DNA from: CAMLIZ01 sp036231905
GTDB taxonomy: Bacteria; Pseudomonadota; Gammaproteobacteria; Burkholderiales; Burkholderiaceae_C
NCBI RefSeq assembly: GCF_036231905.1
Contig: NZ_JAZARE010000003.1
Coordinates: 1 to 64,000 of the forward strand
Reading direction: 5' to 3'
Length of the DNA: 64,000 bases
Positions 45,338 to 54,332 of this stretch are shown piece by piece. Both the position numbers and the translations under genes were made by a program. The notes beneath the pieces were generated by a model. That model saw only the letters and a list, made by a program, of their open reading frames with translations, was not told the DNA's origin and made no database searches. Within the stretch, counting starts at the first letter, position 1. Each line of letters opens with the position of its first letter.

Positions 45338-45787
45338 ATGATGAAACAGGGACGACGAAAACGGGTGCTGGTGGTCGACGACAACCGGGACGCCGCTGAC
45401 ACGCTGGTGATGCTGCTGCAGGCCGAAGGCTGCGACGCCGAGGCCGCTTATGGCGGGGACCAGGCGCTCAGCATGGCCGAACGCACCTGCCCGGACGTGG
45501 TGGTGATCGACCTGTTCATGCCGATGATGAGCGGCGACGAGCTCGCGCGCCGGTTGCGCGCCGGCCCGCGCGGCGACGACATGGTGCTGGTGGCCCACAC
45601 GGCGATGAGCTCGGGCCTGCACCACGAGGCGATCGTGGACGCCGGCTTCGACCACCACCTGGTCAAGCCCGCCGCGCTGGACGACCTGCTGGCGCTGGCT
45701 GCGGACGATCCCGGTGCCCTGCCCGCGCTGTCGGGGCACAGCTCACCGCGCTGGCAACGCGCACAGCACAGCGGGCACACCGCCTAG
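45338..45787 (+). CDS. CheY-like single-domain response regulator
   Basis: The 149-residue protein is a receiver domain: acidic residues in VLVVDDNRDAAD (about 10-21), phosphoacceptor Asp in VVVIDLFMPMMSGDE (about 58) and Lys in LVKPAALD. The tail after residue 130 is disordered. A pair of ATG codons (45338, 45341) allows either start. It ends two bases before the convergent receiver gene at 45790, and its role is unlinked to the nearby hydratase genes. Confidence 0.9.
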   Translation: MMKQGRRKRVLVVDDNRDAADTLVMLLQAEGCDAEAAYGGDQALSMAERTCPDVVVIDLFMPMMSGDELARRLRAGPRGDDMVLVAHTAMSSGLHHEAIVDAGFDHHLVKPAALDDLLALAADDPGALPALSGHSSPRWQRAQHSGHTA

Positions 45788-45789
45788 GC

Positions 45790-47211
45790 TCAGAAGCTCG
45801 GCGCCGGCAGCAGCCGGCGCAGGTGGCGCTCCAGCCCGGCCAGGTCCAGCGGCTTGGGCAGGTGGGCATCCATGCCGGCCTGGGCGCAGGCGTCCTGCGA
45901 GGTGGTGTCGGCCGTCGAGGCCACGATGGGAAACGGCGGGATCGCGCCTTCGCGCTGCAGCAGGCGCAGGCGCCGCGTGGCCTCCAGCCCGTCCATGCCC
46001 GGCATGTGCAGGTCCATCAGCACCAGGTCGGGCGCCATGCGCATGCAGCTGTCGATGGCTTCCAGCCCGTCGCTGGCGGTGTCCACTTCGAAGCCCAGCA
46101 CCTGCAGCATGCCGGTGGCCACCATCTGGTTCACGGCGTTGTCGTCCACCACCAGGGCGCGGCGGCGGTGCTCGAACCCGAGCGGGCTGGGCTGGGTATC
46201 GCCCGAAGGCGCATGCGGCTCGCCGGCCACCCGCTGGGTGATCTGGCGCAGTTCGGCGGGGCTGAAGGGATAGGGCCGCAGCTCGATGTCGCGCTCGTTG
46301 CCGGCCTGCTCCAGCGTGGGCGATCCCGGGGTAGCGGCCAGCACCACCTGGGTGGCAGGGGGCAGCAGGGCCCAGAGCCAGCGCAGCCGCGGCAAGGTCA
46401 GGCGCGCGCTTTCGCAGGCGAGCACCAGGGCCGGACGGCTGTGCGCCTGCGGCATGTGTTCGAGCTCGGCAGCCGCCTCTTCCACGCTGGAGAAGATGCG
46501 CGTGGCCCAGCCCAGGCGCTGCAGGCGCCGCTCCATGGAACGGCCGGTGTCCATCGCCTCGCAGATCAGCCAGGCGCGCGCACCGGCAGCGTCGGGCTCC
46601 GGCGCCGGCTCGCGCGCCTGCGGGTCGGCCGCCTCGAACTCCTGCTCCAGGCACAGCAGGGATCCTTCCTTGGGGTCGAAGCTGAAGCGCAAGCCCGCGC
46701 CCGTCCAGGCACAGATGCCCACCAGCGGCGCCTCTTCGGGCGCCCGCAAGGCCTGGTCCGTCATCGTGTCGACTCCCTGCAAACCGAGTTCACCGAATAC
46801 CTGGCGCCACACCGCGGCGCTGGCGTAGTGCCCGCTCGCGGCGGCGGCAACGCTGGCCTTCCACCGCCCGGAGGGCACGCGCTCGACCTGTGCGGCAAAA
46901 AACACAAACCCGCCGTCCAGCAGATCGATGGCCGCACGGAACACCTGCTCGAGCGAGCGGGCCATCTGCAGGCGGTCGACGCGCAGCTGCACCGGCGGGC
47001 CGGTGTAGTCGAACAGCACCGACAAGCCCTTGTTGTGTGCCAGCCCTACACCCTGGCGCGCTGCGTGGGTGAACAGCTCTGCAAAGTCAAGGGCGGTTTC
47101 CAAGATGCCGGGCTCCCCGGAGGCGGACAACGACAACACGCAAGAGCCGTGCCGATGCGGGCAGGGCTTCACGCGTTCCTGCACTGAAGCCGCCCGGGAA
47201 GGGGAAGGCAA
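45790..47211 (-). CDS. Degenerate hybrid signalling protein with C-terminal receiver
   Basis: The 473-residue protein has a C-terminal receiver (about 350-465: ALVVDDNAVNQMVATGML, Asp in LVLMDLHMPGMDGLE, Lys in LPKPLDL). The N-terminal part (40-200) resembles a HATPase without HisKA phosphoacceptor or clear ATP-binding boxes; a middle pseudo-receiver (215-320) lacks the acidic pocket. It may therefore act as phosphate sink or scaffold. The start is uncertain: TTG at 47211 gives the longest form, and in-frame GTG codons lie at 47184 and 47172. Confidence 0.75.
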   Translation of the reverse strand: MPSPSRAASVQERVKPCPHRHGSCVLSLSASGEPGILETALDFAELFTHAARQGVGLAHNKGLSVLFDYTGPPVQLRVDRLQMARSLEQVFRAAIDLLDGGFVFFAAQVERVPSGRWKASVAAAASGHYASAAVWRQVFGELGLQGVDTMTDQALRAPEEAPLVGICAWTGAGLRFSFDPKEGSLLCLEQEFEAADPQAREPAPEPDAAGARAWLICEAMDTGRSMERRLQRLGWATRIFSSVEEAAAELEHMPQAHSRPALVLACESARLTLPRLRWLWALLPPATQVVLAATPGSPTLEQAGNERDIELRPYPFSPAELRQITQRVAGEPHAPSGDTQPSPLGFEHRRRALVVDDNAVNQMVATGMLQVLGFEVDTASDGLEAIDSCMRMAPDLVLMDLHMPGMDGLEATRRLRLLQREGAIPPFPIVASTADTTSQDACAQAGMDAHLPKPLDLAGLERHLRRLLPAPSF

Positions 47212-47267
47212 CGGCAGTGCCGCAACCAGTGTGCCACTGTCCGGCGTGCGGCTTGCCGTGAGGCGGC

Positions 47268-47849
47268 ATGGACACCACAGCCGTCTTGTTGCGCGACACC
47301 CTGCAATACCTGCTGATGCCCTTGTGGCTGCTGGCCGGCTTTGCCGACTGGTGCTGCCACCGGGCGCAGCGCATCGAGCGCACCGCCGGCCTGAAGGAAG
47401 CGCTGCTGCACTGGCTGATGCTGGCCGAGATGGGCGTCGCGGTGGCGGCCGCCGCGCTGCTGCAGGTGAACGCCGCGGTGCTGGTGCTGATGCTGGCCGC
47501 CTGCGTGGCCCACGAACTGACCACCTGGTGGGACCTGGCTTATGCCACCCGCCACCGGGCCATTCCGCCGGTCGAGCAATGGGTGCACAGCCTGCAGCTG
47601 GTGCTGCCCTGGGCCGCGTGGGTGGCGTTGGTGCTGCTGCACTGGCCCCAGGCGATGGCAGCGGTGGGCCTGGGCACGGCCGCGCCGGACTGGAGCTGGC
47701 GCCTCAAGGCACCCGCGCTGCCATGGGCGTACCTGCTGTCCGTGGCCTTGGCGGGGCTGGTGCTGGTGGCCGGGCCGTTTGCCGAGGAAACCTGGCGCTG
47801 CTGGCGCGCCGATGCCGCGCGCGGGCGCAGCCAGCGCGCGGCCCGGTGA
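47268..47849 (+). CDS. Hypothetical membrane protein
   Basis: The 193-residue protein has hydrophobic segments at about 9-26, 48-85 (two), 108-132 and 150-173. A charged region RAQRIERTAGLKEALLHWLM follows the first segment. WWDLAYATRHRAIPPVEQW near 87-105 is probably the family-defining loop. I recognise no named function. It is flanked by the divergent receiver gene 56 bases to its left and a convergent small protein gene to its right. Confidence 0.65.
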   Translation: MDTTAVLLRDTLQYLLMPLWLLAGFADWCCHRAQRIERTAGLKEALLHWLMLAEMGVAVAAAALLQVNAAVLVLMLAACVAHELTTWWDLAYATRHRAIPPVEQWVHSLQLVLPWAAWVALVLLHWPQAMAAVGLGTAAPDWSWRLKAPALPWAYLLSVALAGLVLVAGPFAEETWRCWRADAARGRSQRAAR

Positions 47850-47857
47850 GCACGCCC

Positions 47858-48265
47858 TCAGTGGATCCAGTGGCCGTCGTCGCGACGGCGCAACCAGGCG
47901 GCGCCCACCGCCATGGCCACCGGCGCCGCCATCGCCAGCAGCACGCCGCCACGATGCGAATGCTCGCGCTCCAGCGGCGGCGGTGTCATGTTCAGCGGCT
48001 CCAGCCCATCGTCGTCGCCCGGCAGCGCAGCCTCGGCGCGGCCCAGGGCACGGCCCACCCAGCCGCGCAGCTGCGCCGTCAGGCCGTGCAGGCGCTCGGA
48101 GGCGTCCTGCGAGCCGCCCTGCACCTGCTCCACGGCAGCGTCCTGCCATTGCGCCAGGCGCTCGCCCAGCGCGGCGCGGCGACGGGGGCCCTGCCGCGGA
48201 TCAAGGAAGTAGACCGCTGCGGCGCCCGCGCCCAGGGCCACCAGGGCCAAGGTGAGTTTCTTCAT
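47858..48265 (-). CDS. YtxH-like small anchored protein
   Basis: The 135-residue protein begins MKKLTLALVALGAGAAAVYFLD, followed by PRQGPRRRAALGERL, a pattern of one short membrane anchor then basic helix seen in YtxH-type stress proteins. A hydrophobic segment near the C-terminus (110-128) may be a second anchor. AGGAGACGAGCC precedes the ATG. Function unknown. Confidence 0.65.
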   Translation of the reverse strand: MKKLTLALVALGAGAAAVYFLDPRQGPRRRAALGERLAQWQDAAVEQVQGGSQDASERLHGLTAQLRGWVGRALGRAEAALPGDDDGLEPLNMTPPPLEREHSHRGGVLLAMAAPVAMAVGAAWLRRRDDGHWIH

Positions 48266-48337
48266 GGCTCGTCTCCTTTGGATGCTGTTGCAGTCCGGCA
48301 AGCACCACGCCCGCCGGCCGGCGCGGGCACGGCGAGG

Positions 48338-48817
48338 TCAGCGGCGCCGCTGCGCCATCAAGCCGCCCAGGACCAGGCCGACCCCGAAGCTCAGGTACAC
48401 CGACACCAGGGCCGGCGTGGACAACCGGCGCTCGAACCCGGGGGTGAACCGCTGCGGCACCAGCCGCAGGTCCACCAACGCAGCCGCCGCGGTGATCACC
48501 GCCGCATCGAGCACCGCGCTGGCCGGCGTAGGCTGGCGCCGGCGCGCCTGCAGCAGCCGGTAGAAGCCGGCCCACATCAGCGACGACGCATGGTGGATCG
48601 CGCTGCCCAGCGCGGTGTAGCGCAGGCTGGTGCGGTTGCGGTGCAAGGCCTCGCGGCCCCAGACCCAGTGGCTGGGCGCGTTCAGGGGCGCCATCGCGTG
48701 GCCGGTTTCGCGCCGGCCGCGCCAGGCGAGCACCACCCCGGACAACACACTGGCCAGGCTGCCGTCGATCAGCACACGCTGCAGGGTGCTCAGGTTCACA
48801 CGGGACATCGGTGACAT
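48338..48817 (-). CDS. Hypothetical membrane protein
   Basis: The 159-residue protein contains hydrophobic stretches near 15-30, 70-88, 98-115 and 138-153. It has SHWVWGREALHRNRTSLRYT (48-67), a segment typical of a recurrent proteobacterial family of unknown function. AAAGGAAAAC lies just before ATG at 48815-48817. It is on the same strand as the YtxH-like gene 72 bases downstream and may be co-transcribed with it. Confidence 0.65.
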   Translation of the reverse strand: MSPMSRVNLSTLQRVLIDGSLASVLSGVVLAWRGRRETGHAMAPLNAPSHWVWGREALHRNRTSLRYTALGSAIHHASSLMWAGFYRLLQARRRQPTPASAVLDAAVITAAAALVDLRLVPQRFTPGFERRLSTPALVSVYLSFGVGLVLGGLMAQRRR

Positions 48818-48937
48818 GCGTTTTCCTTTGTGCGCGTGGTGCCGGAACCGCGCTTGCCTGCAAGCAAGGCAACCACCGTACCCCACGATGCACCCACCCC
48901 CACGGCCGCGCCCTTCCGCCCCCTGCGAGGCGGCCCC

Positions 48938-50215
48938 ATGAAGCTGCTGCTCACCGGTGCCACCGGTTTCATCGGGCGCCGCCTGCTGGCCGCCCTGCTG
49001 AACCAGGGCCATGAGGTGGTGTGTGCAGGCCGCAGGCCGGCCGGCCAGGGCGCCGCCTGGGTGGCGATGGACCTGGCACAAGCGCCGCCCGCAGTGGCGT
49101 GGCTGCCGCACCTGCGGGGGGTGGATGCGGTGGTCAACCTCGTGGGCATCTTCCGCGAGAGCGCCACCCAGCACTTCGACGCGCTGCATGCGCGCGGCCC
49201 CATCGCCTTGTTCGACGCCTGCGTGCAGGCCGGCGTGCCGCGCGTGGTGCAGCTGTCGGCACTGGGCGCCGACGCGCAGGCCGCCACGCCATACCACCTG
49301 AGCAAGCGGCAGGCGGACGAGCACCTGCTGGGCCTGCCGCTGCATGCCACGGTGGTGCAGCCCTCACTGGTGTTCGGCGAGGACGGGCCCAGCGCCGCGC
49401 TGTTCCTGCGCCTGGCCACCCTGCCCCTGCTGCCGCTGCCCGCCGGTGGACGGCAACTGCTGCAGCCGGTGCATGTGGACGACGTGGTGGCTGCCCTGCT
49501 CGCACTGTTGCAGGCACCCGCGGGCAGCTCGCAGGGCCGCATCCCGCTGGTGGGCCCGCGCGCCCTGACGCTGGCCGCTTACGTGCACGCATTGCGCCGC
49601 GCGCTGAACCTGCCCCGCGCAGCCGCTTTCCCGGTGCCGGCGGCCTGCGTGGCACTGGCCGCCCGCATGGGTGACCGCTGGCCCGGCGCCTGGCTGGACA
49701 GCGCCAGCTGGCAGATGCTGCAGCGGGGCAACAGCGCCGACCCCGCCGCCATCACCGCGCTGCTGGGCCACCCACCGCGAGAGGTACAGCAGTTCCTCGC
49801 GCCGGAGCGTGCGGCCGGCCTGCGCACGGCGGCGGCCTGGGGCTGGCTGCAGCCGCTGCTGCGCCTGTCGCTGGCGGCGGTGTGGCTGGCCACCGCAGCG
49901 GTCTCCTTCGGCCTGTACCCGGTGCCGCAGAGCCTGGAGCTGCTCGCACGCGCCGGCGTGCCGCAGGCGCTGCAGTTGCCGGCGCTGTACGGTGCGGCAG
50001 CGCTCGATCTGGCGCTCGGCATCGCCACCCTGCTGCCGCTGCCAGGGCGGCGCCGGCGCTGGCTGTGGCTGGCCCAGGCCGCGCTGATCGGCGGCTACAG
50101 CGTGATCATCAGCCTGCGGCTGCCCGAGTTCTGGCTGCATCCGTACGGGCCGATGACCAAGAACCTGCCCATCCTGGCCCTGCTGCTGATGCTGTATTCG
50201 CTGGAGGAGGACTGA
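48938..50215 (+). CDS. NAD(P)-binding epimerase/reductase fused to a DoxX-like membrane domain
   Basis: The 425-residue protein starts with an extended SDR domain: LLLTGATGFIGRRLLAALL (Rossmann motif GATGFIG, residues 3-21), then VVQLSALGA and the YHLSKRQADEHLL Tyr-x-x-x-Lys (about 110). The C-terminal part (300-425) has four hydrophobic helices resembling DoxX (LYPVPQSLELLARAGVPQAL). This fusion is known in proteobacteria; the reaction is not. The next gene starts immediately after its stop, so they form an operon. Confidence 0.85.
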   Translation: MKLLLTGATGFIGRRLLAALLNQGHEVVCAGRRPAGQGAAWVAMDLAQAPPAVAWLPHLRGVDAVVNLVGIFRESATQHFDALHARGPIALFDACVQAGVPRVVQLSALGADAQAATPYHLSKRQADEHLLGLPLHATVVQPSLVFGEDGPSAALFLRLATLPLLPLPAGGRQLLQPVHVDDVVAALLALLQAPAGSSQGRIPLVGPRALTLAAYVHALRRALNLPRAAAFPVPAACVALAARMGDRWPGAWLDSASWQMLQRGNSADPAAITALLGHPPREVQQFLAPERAAGLRTAAAWGWLQPLLRLSLAAVWLATAAVSFGLYPVPQSLELLARAGVPQALQLPALYGAAALDLALGIATLLPLPGRRRRWLWLAQAALIGGYSVIISLRLPEFWLHPYGPMTKNLPILALLLMLYSLEED

Positions 50216-50680
50216 ATGGACTACCTGATCGCCAAGTGGCTGCACATCCTGTCGTCCACCCTGCTCTTCGGCACCGGGCTGGGCTCGGCGTACTACATGT
50301 TCTTTGCCAGCCGCACGCGCGACCCGGCCGTGGTGGCCGCGGTGGTGCGCTACGTGGTGCTGGCCGACTGGTTGTTCACCACCACCACCATCGTGTTCCA
50401 GCCACTCAGCGGGCTGTACATGGCGCACCTGGCGCAGATGCCGCTCACCAGCCGATGGATCGCCTGGTCCTTCGGCCTGTATTTGCTGGCCGGCGCCTGC
50501 TGGCTGCCGGTGGTGTGGCTTCAGCTGCGCATGCGCGACATGGCGCAGGCCGCGGCGAACGCCGGGCAGCCCCTGCCGCCGCTGTACGACCGCTACCTGC
50601 GCATCTGGGTGGCGCTGGGCATCCCGGCGTTCGTGGCCCTGGTGATCGTCTTCTACCTGATGGTCGCGAAGCCCGCCTGA
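50216..50680 (+). CDS. DUF2269 family membrane protein
   Basis: The 154-residue protein has four membrane segments (about 5-27, 45-62, 82-102 and 130-150). Family features include KWLHILSSTLLFGTGLGSAY and the RDPAVVAAVVRYVVLADW segment. The function is unknown. The start codon follows the stop of the epimerase-DoxX gene within one base, indicating joint translation. Confidence 0.85.
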   Translation: MDYLIAKWLHILSSTLLFGTGLGSAYYMFFASRTRDPAVVAAVVRYVVLADWLFTTTTIVFQPLSGLYMAHLAQMPLTSRWIAWSFGLYLLAGACWLPVVWLQLRMRDMAQAAANAGQPLPPLYDRYLRIWVALGIPAFVALVIVFYLMVAKPA

Positions 50681-50798
50681 ACACGCGATGGCAGCCCACA
50701 CCCCTCATTCAAGGGGGTATGTCGATTGCCGGCGGAAAGGCACTGAGGCGACGGCCGCGAGGCCCGCCGCTCAGCTCACAACGCTGAAAGGAGTACAG

Positions 50799-52451
50799 AT
50801 GAACCAGCAAAGCAACCACGGCAGTGGCGACCAGCAGCGCAGCCAGAGCCAGCAGGGCACCCACGACGCCGGCAGCGAGGCGCGCTACGGGCAGTCGGGC
50901 CAGGCCCAGCAATCGCAGCAGTCGGGCCAGTCCGGCCAGTACGGCGGCGGATCCTCGGGCTCCTGGCAGGAACGCTCGGGCAGCCACGGCGGCGGACTCA
51001 GCGCCGGCGGCAACCAGGACCAGGACTGGTCGCGCCGCAGTGAATCCAGCGACTACGGGCGCAGCGGCGGTTACCAGGGCGGCACCCAGGGTGGCTCGCA
51101 CGGCAGCGGTGGCTTCCAGCAAGGCCAGCAAGGCGCTGGCGGCAGCCAGTACGGCCAGGGCCAGGGCGGCAGCTTCAGCGGCGGCTACGGCGGGTCGCAC
51201 CAGGGCGGCATGGGCGGCGGCTATGGCGGCAGCTATGGCAGCGGCCAGCAGGGCCAGGGCGGCGGTCAACAGTACAGCAACTATGGTCGTGACTCGGGCT
51301 ACGGCGGCACGGGCCACCAGGGCGGCTATGGCGGCTCGCAAGGCGGCATGGGTGGTGGCTACGGCGGGCAGTACGGCTCGCAGCAGGGCGGGCAGTACGG
51401 TGGCTACGGCGGCAGCCAGTTCGGCGGCGGCCAGCAAGGCGGGCAGTACGGCGGCGGCTACGGCAGCCAGTACGGCCTGAGCCAAGGCGGCCAGGGCGGC
51501 CAGGGTGGCTACGCCGGATACGGCAATGCCAGCGGCCACGGCAGCATGGGCGCCGGCAGTGGCGGCCAGGGCGGCTGGCAAGGCGGCTGGGAAGGCGCCT
51601 TCGGCGGTGGCCAGCAAGGCGGCAGCCAGGGCCATGGCTCCCAGGGTGGCATGCAGGGCAGCCAGGGCTACGGGTCGCAAGGCGGCGGCATGCAGGGCGG
51701 CTATGGGTCCCAGGGCTTCGGCGGCAGCCAGTTCGGCGGCCACCAGGGTGGGATGCAGGGCGGCCAGGGTGGCTATGGCGGCGGTTATGGCGGCCAGTAC
51801 GGCCTGAGCGGGGGCCAGCAGGGCAGCCACGGCTCGTCGCAGCAGCATCACTTTGGCGGCGGCGCGGGCCAGCACAGCGGCATGCACGGCTACGACCAGG
51901 GCAGCCAGGGGCAGTCGGGGCAAGGCCAGCACCATGACCCCGACTACCACCAGTGGCGCAGCGAGCAGTTGCGCAACCTCGACAAGGACTACGAGGAATG
52001 GCGCCAGGACCGCTACAAGAAGTTCAGCAGCGAGTTCGACCAGTGGCGCCGTGGCCGCGAGGGCTCGCAAGGCGGGTCGCAAGGCTCGCAGGGCGGGTCC
52101 CAGGGCTCGCAAGGCGGCATGGGCTCTCAGGGCGGCCTGCAGGGATCGCAGTCCGGCATCCAGGGCAACAGCGTGAGCGGCACCGGCAGCAGCAGCACCG
52201 GCCTGTCGGGCGCGATGTCGTCGGGCTCGGGCTCGTCCAGCGCGGGCGGCTCCAGCAGCGGCAGCACCAGCATCGGCTCGGGCAGCGGCGGCACGGGTGG
52301 CACGGGCAGCCCTTCCGGCAGCAGCGGCTCGTCGTCCGAGCGCAGCGGCGCTTCGCCGGGCTCGTCGAACCTGACCGGTTCGTCGCCCACCGGCTCGGGC
52401 AGCAGCAGCGGCGGCTCGTCGTCGTCGTCCAAGGGCGACAAGGCCAGCTGA
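50799..52451 (+). CDS. Low-complexity Gly/Gln/Ser/Tyr-rich protein with a conserved C-terminal helix module
   Basis: The 550-residue protein is almost entirely Gly, Gln, Ser and Tyr. Residues 1-380 carry imprecise GGYGGSQ/GGQYGG repeats. A charged module of about 40 residues (near 385-425) has DPDYHQWRSEQLRNLDKDYE and WRQDRYKKFSSEFDQWR, and a Ser/Gly-rich tail follows. The composition resembles intrinsically disordered prion-like or phase-separating proteins; this is inference. The DPDY..WR..Q..LD.DY..WR module recurs in Burkholderiales glycine-rich proteins. Ribosome binding site GAAAGGAG precedes the ATG, and a strong terminator follows, so it is a monocistronic, real gene. Confidence 0.8.
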   Translation: MNQQSNHGSGDQQRSQSQQGTHDAGSEARYGQSGQAQQSQQSGQSGQYGGGSSGSWQERSGSHGGGLSAGGNQDQDWSRRSESSDYGRSGGYQGGTQGGSHGSGGFQQGQQGAGGSQYGQGQGGSFSGGYGGSHQGGMGGGYGGSYGSGQQGQGGGQQYSNYGRDSGYGGTGHQGGYGGSQGGMGGGYGGQYGSQQGGQYGGYGGSQFGGGQQGGQYGGGYGSQYGLSQGGQGGQGGYAGYGNASGHGSMGAGSGGQGGWQGGWEGAFGGGQQGGSQGHGSQGGMQGSQGYGSQGGGMQGGYGSQGFGGSQFGGHQGGMQGGQGGYGGGYGGQYGLSGGQQGSHGSSQQHHFGGGAGQHSGMHGYDQGSQGQSGQGQHHDPDYHQWRSEQLRNLDKDYEEWRQDRYKKFSSEFDQWRRGREGSQGGSQGSQGGSQGSQGGMGSQGGLQGSQSGIQGNSVSGTGSSSTGLSGAMSSGSGSSSAGGSSSGSTSIGSGSGGTGGTGSPSGSSGSSSERSGASPGSSNLTGSSPTGSGSSSGGSSSSSKGDKAS

Positions 52452-52470
52452 GCGGCTGAGCCCCAATGAA

Positions 52471-52498
52471 AACGCCGGCCTGCGGGCCGGCGTTTTTT
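52471..52498 (+). terminator. Rho-independent terminator after the glycine-rich gene
   Basis: The hairpin ACGCCGGCC-TGCG-GGCCGGCGT (52472-52493) has a nine-base perfect stem followed by a run of six T. It lies 20 bases past the stop codon. Confidence 0.92.
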
Positions 52499-52606
52499 CA
52501 TGGACCGAACGTTCGGCCCGGTGACGATTCAGGCGTGGCGGCGCCGCTTTTGTCTTCGGCCGGCGCTAAGCGCCTTGACTTCACCCTGCGAAGTCAGCCT
52601 TCGACG

Positions 52607-52641
52607 AAAACGACCCCGTCATGAATGACGGCGTCGTTTTT
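52607..52641. terminator. Second hairpin overlapping the rpoN stop
   Basis: AACGACCCCGTCAT and ATGACGGCGTCGTT pair as a 12-14 base stem with one mismatch, flanked by A and T runs so it can stop transcription in either direction. The rpoN stop codon (52619-52621) lies inside it. Confidence 0.75.
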
Positions 52642-54082
52642 CAACCGCGGGCAGCTTCATCATCTGCCGGTACTTGGTGACGGTGCGGCGGGCCACGCTC
52701 AAACCCTGGCGCGCGAGCTGCCGCGCGATCTGTGCGTCGGACAGCGGATCGGACGCGTTCTCCGCCTCGATCATGTCGCGGATCATCCCGCGGATGGCGG
52801 TGGCCGACGCCGCGCCGCCACCCGGCGTGGGCAAGGCGCGCGAGAAGAAGTACTTCAGCTCGAACACGCCGGAGGGCGTGGCCATGTACTTGTTGTTGGT
52901 CACCCGGCACACGGTGGATTCGTGCAGCCCCAGCTCCTCGGCGATCTCGCGCAGGCCCAGCGGCTTCATCGCCAGCGGGCCGAACTCGAAGAAGTGGCAC
53001 TGGCGCCGCACGATCGCGTCCGCCACATCCAGGATGGTGGAGAAGCGCTGCTCCACGTTGCGCACCGTCCAGCGCGCTTCGCGCAGGTGGGCGGCCAGCT
53101 CGGCATGGCCCGATTCACGGTGCTGCTGGAACAGCTCGGCATACATCTGGTTCAGGCGCACCTTGGGCACGACGTCCGGATTGAGCATCGTGATCCACTG
53201 GTTGTTCTTGCCCTTGCGCACGATGACGTCCGGCGTCACGTACTGCACGTTGGACGCGCCGAAGCGCCAGCCCGGGCGCGGGTCGAGATGGCGGATGCGT
53301 TCGCACACCGCCTCCACCACCGCCGGCGTGCTGCCGAGCGCGCGCGACAGGTGCGGGATGTCGCGCGTGGCCAGGCGCTCCAGGTGGTCGGTGACGATGC
53401 GCTGGGCGAGCTCGCGCTCGGTGGGGTCCTCGATGCTGCGCAGCTGCAGCAGCAGGCATTCGCGCACGTCGCGCGCGGCCACGCCGCTGGGGTCCAGCGA
53501 CTGCACCATCTTCAGCGCGACGTTCATCTCGTCCATGTCGGCCGCGGGCTGCAGCGCGGCCATCTGAAGGATTTCGTCCAGGCCCACGCGCAGGTAGCCG
53601 TCCTCGTCGAGCGACTCGATGATGAGCGCGGTGAGCGCATGGTCACGCTGCGACAGCGGCATCACGTTGGCCTGGCTGTGCAGGTGGTCGCGCAGCGACA
53701 CGTCGGCCGCCATCATCTCCACCAGGTCCAGGTCGCCGTCGGCATTGCCCTGGCGGCTGCCGGTGCCCACGTTGGCGGTCCAGCCGTCACGCTCCCAGTT
53801 GGGCTCGGCGGCGCTGCTGCTGTCGGCCGGCACCTCGGCCACGTTGTCCCAGGTGGGCGGCGCATCGGCAGCAGCCAGCCCGTCGGGCGGAGGGGCCACG
53901 GCGGCGGCCGCAGCGGCGTCGCCGTCTTCTTCGAGGAAGGGGTTGGTGTCCAGCGCCTGTTGCACTTCCTGTGCGAAATCCAGCGACGACAGCTGAAGCA
54001 GGCGCACGGCCTGTTGCAACCTGGGGGTCAGCGTCTGGTGTTGGCGCTGCTCTATGCGCAGCGCACTGGTTGGTGCGTTCAT
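52619..54082 (-). CDS. rpoN: RNA polymerase sigma-54 factor
   Basis: The 487-residue protein shows region I (QTLTPRLQQAVRLLQLSSLD, residues 15-34) and an acidic Ala-rich region II (50-95). The core-binding domain holds SLDPSGVAARDVRECLLLQL. A DNA-binding part follows, with an HTH (LREIAEELGLHESTVCRVTNN) and the RpoN box ARRTVTKYR (canonical ARRTVAKYR) near 465. It recognises -24/-12 promoters and needs an enhancer-binding activator. It stands alone: no lptB, hpf or ptsN neighbours are present, suggesting a secondary copy. The last codons encode EKRRRHS inside the terminator hairpin. Confidence 0.93.
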   Translation of the reverse strand: MNAPTSALRIEQRQHQTLTPRLQQAVRLLQLSSLDFAQEVQQALDTNPFLEEDGDAAAAAAVAPPPDGLAAADAPPTWDNVAEVPADSSSAAEPNWERDGWTANVGTGSRQGNADGDLDLVEMMAADVSLRDHLHSQANVMPLSQRDHALTALIIESLDEDGYLRVGLDEILQMAALQPAADMDEMNVALKMVQSLDPSGVAARDVRECLLLQLRSIEDPTERELAQRIVTDHLERLATRDIPHLSRALGSTPAVVEAVCERIRHLDPRPGWRFGASNVQYVTPDVIVRKGKNNQWITMLNPDVVPKVRLNQMYAELFQQHRESGHAELAAHLREARWTVRNVEQRFSTILDVADAIVRRQCHFFEFGPLAMKPLGLREIAEELGLHESTVCRVTNNKYMATPSGVFELKYFFSRALPTPGGGAASATAIRGMIRDMIEAENASDPLSDAQIARQLARQGLSVARRTVTKYRQMMKLPAVEKRRRHS

Positions 54083-54332
54083 TCGTTCTCCCGCTGAGGA
54101 CTCATTGCGGGCTCTAGACGCAACTCACGTGCCACTTATTTCACGCTTCGCTCGATCGTTACAAACCATGAGCGGCGCTACAAGACATGGCGCTTCTCAC
54201 CCGGGCTTCTATAGAGTGAAAAGCGCGAGCGCCGCATTGCTGCGGCAGCGGCACTGAATCCCCTCAACCCGGGGGCAACCCGGGCTCGGCAATTGCTCGC
54301 AAAGTGCGGTGCGCTTGCCGCAAGAAATGCCG

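Noticed and set aside
50709..52466. A 585-codon alanine-rich frame opposite the glycine-rich gene
   Set aside because: Gly/Ser codons read backwards give Ala/Leu runs. It has no ribosome binding site and ends through the terminator of the plus-strand gene.
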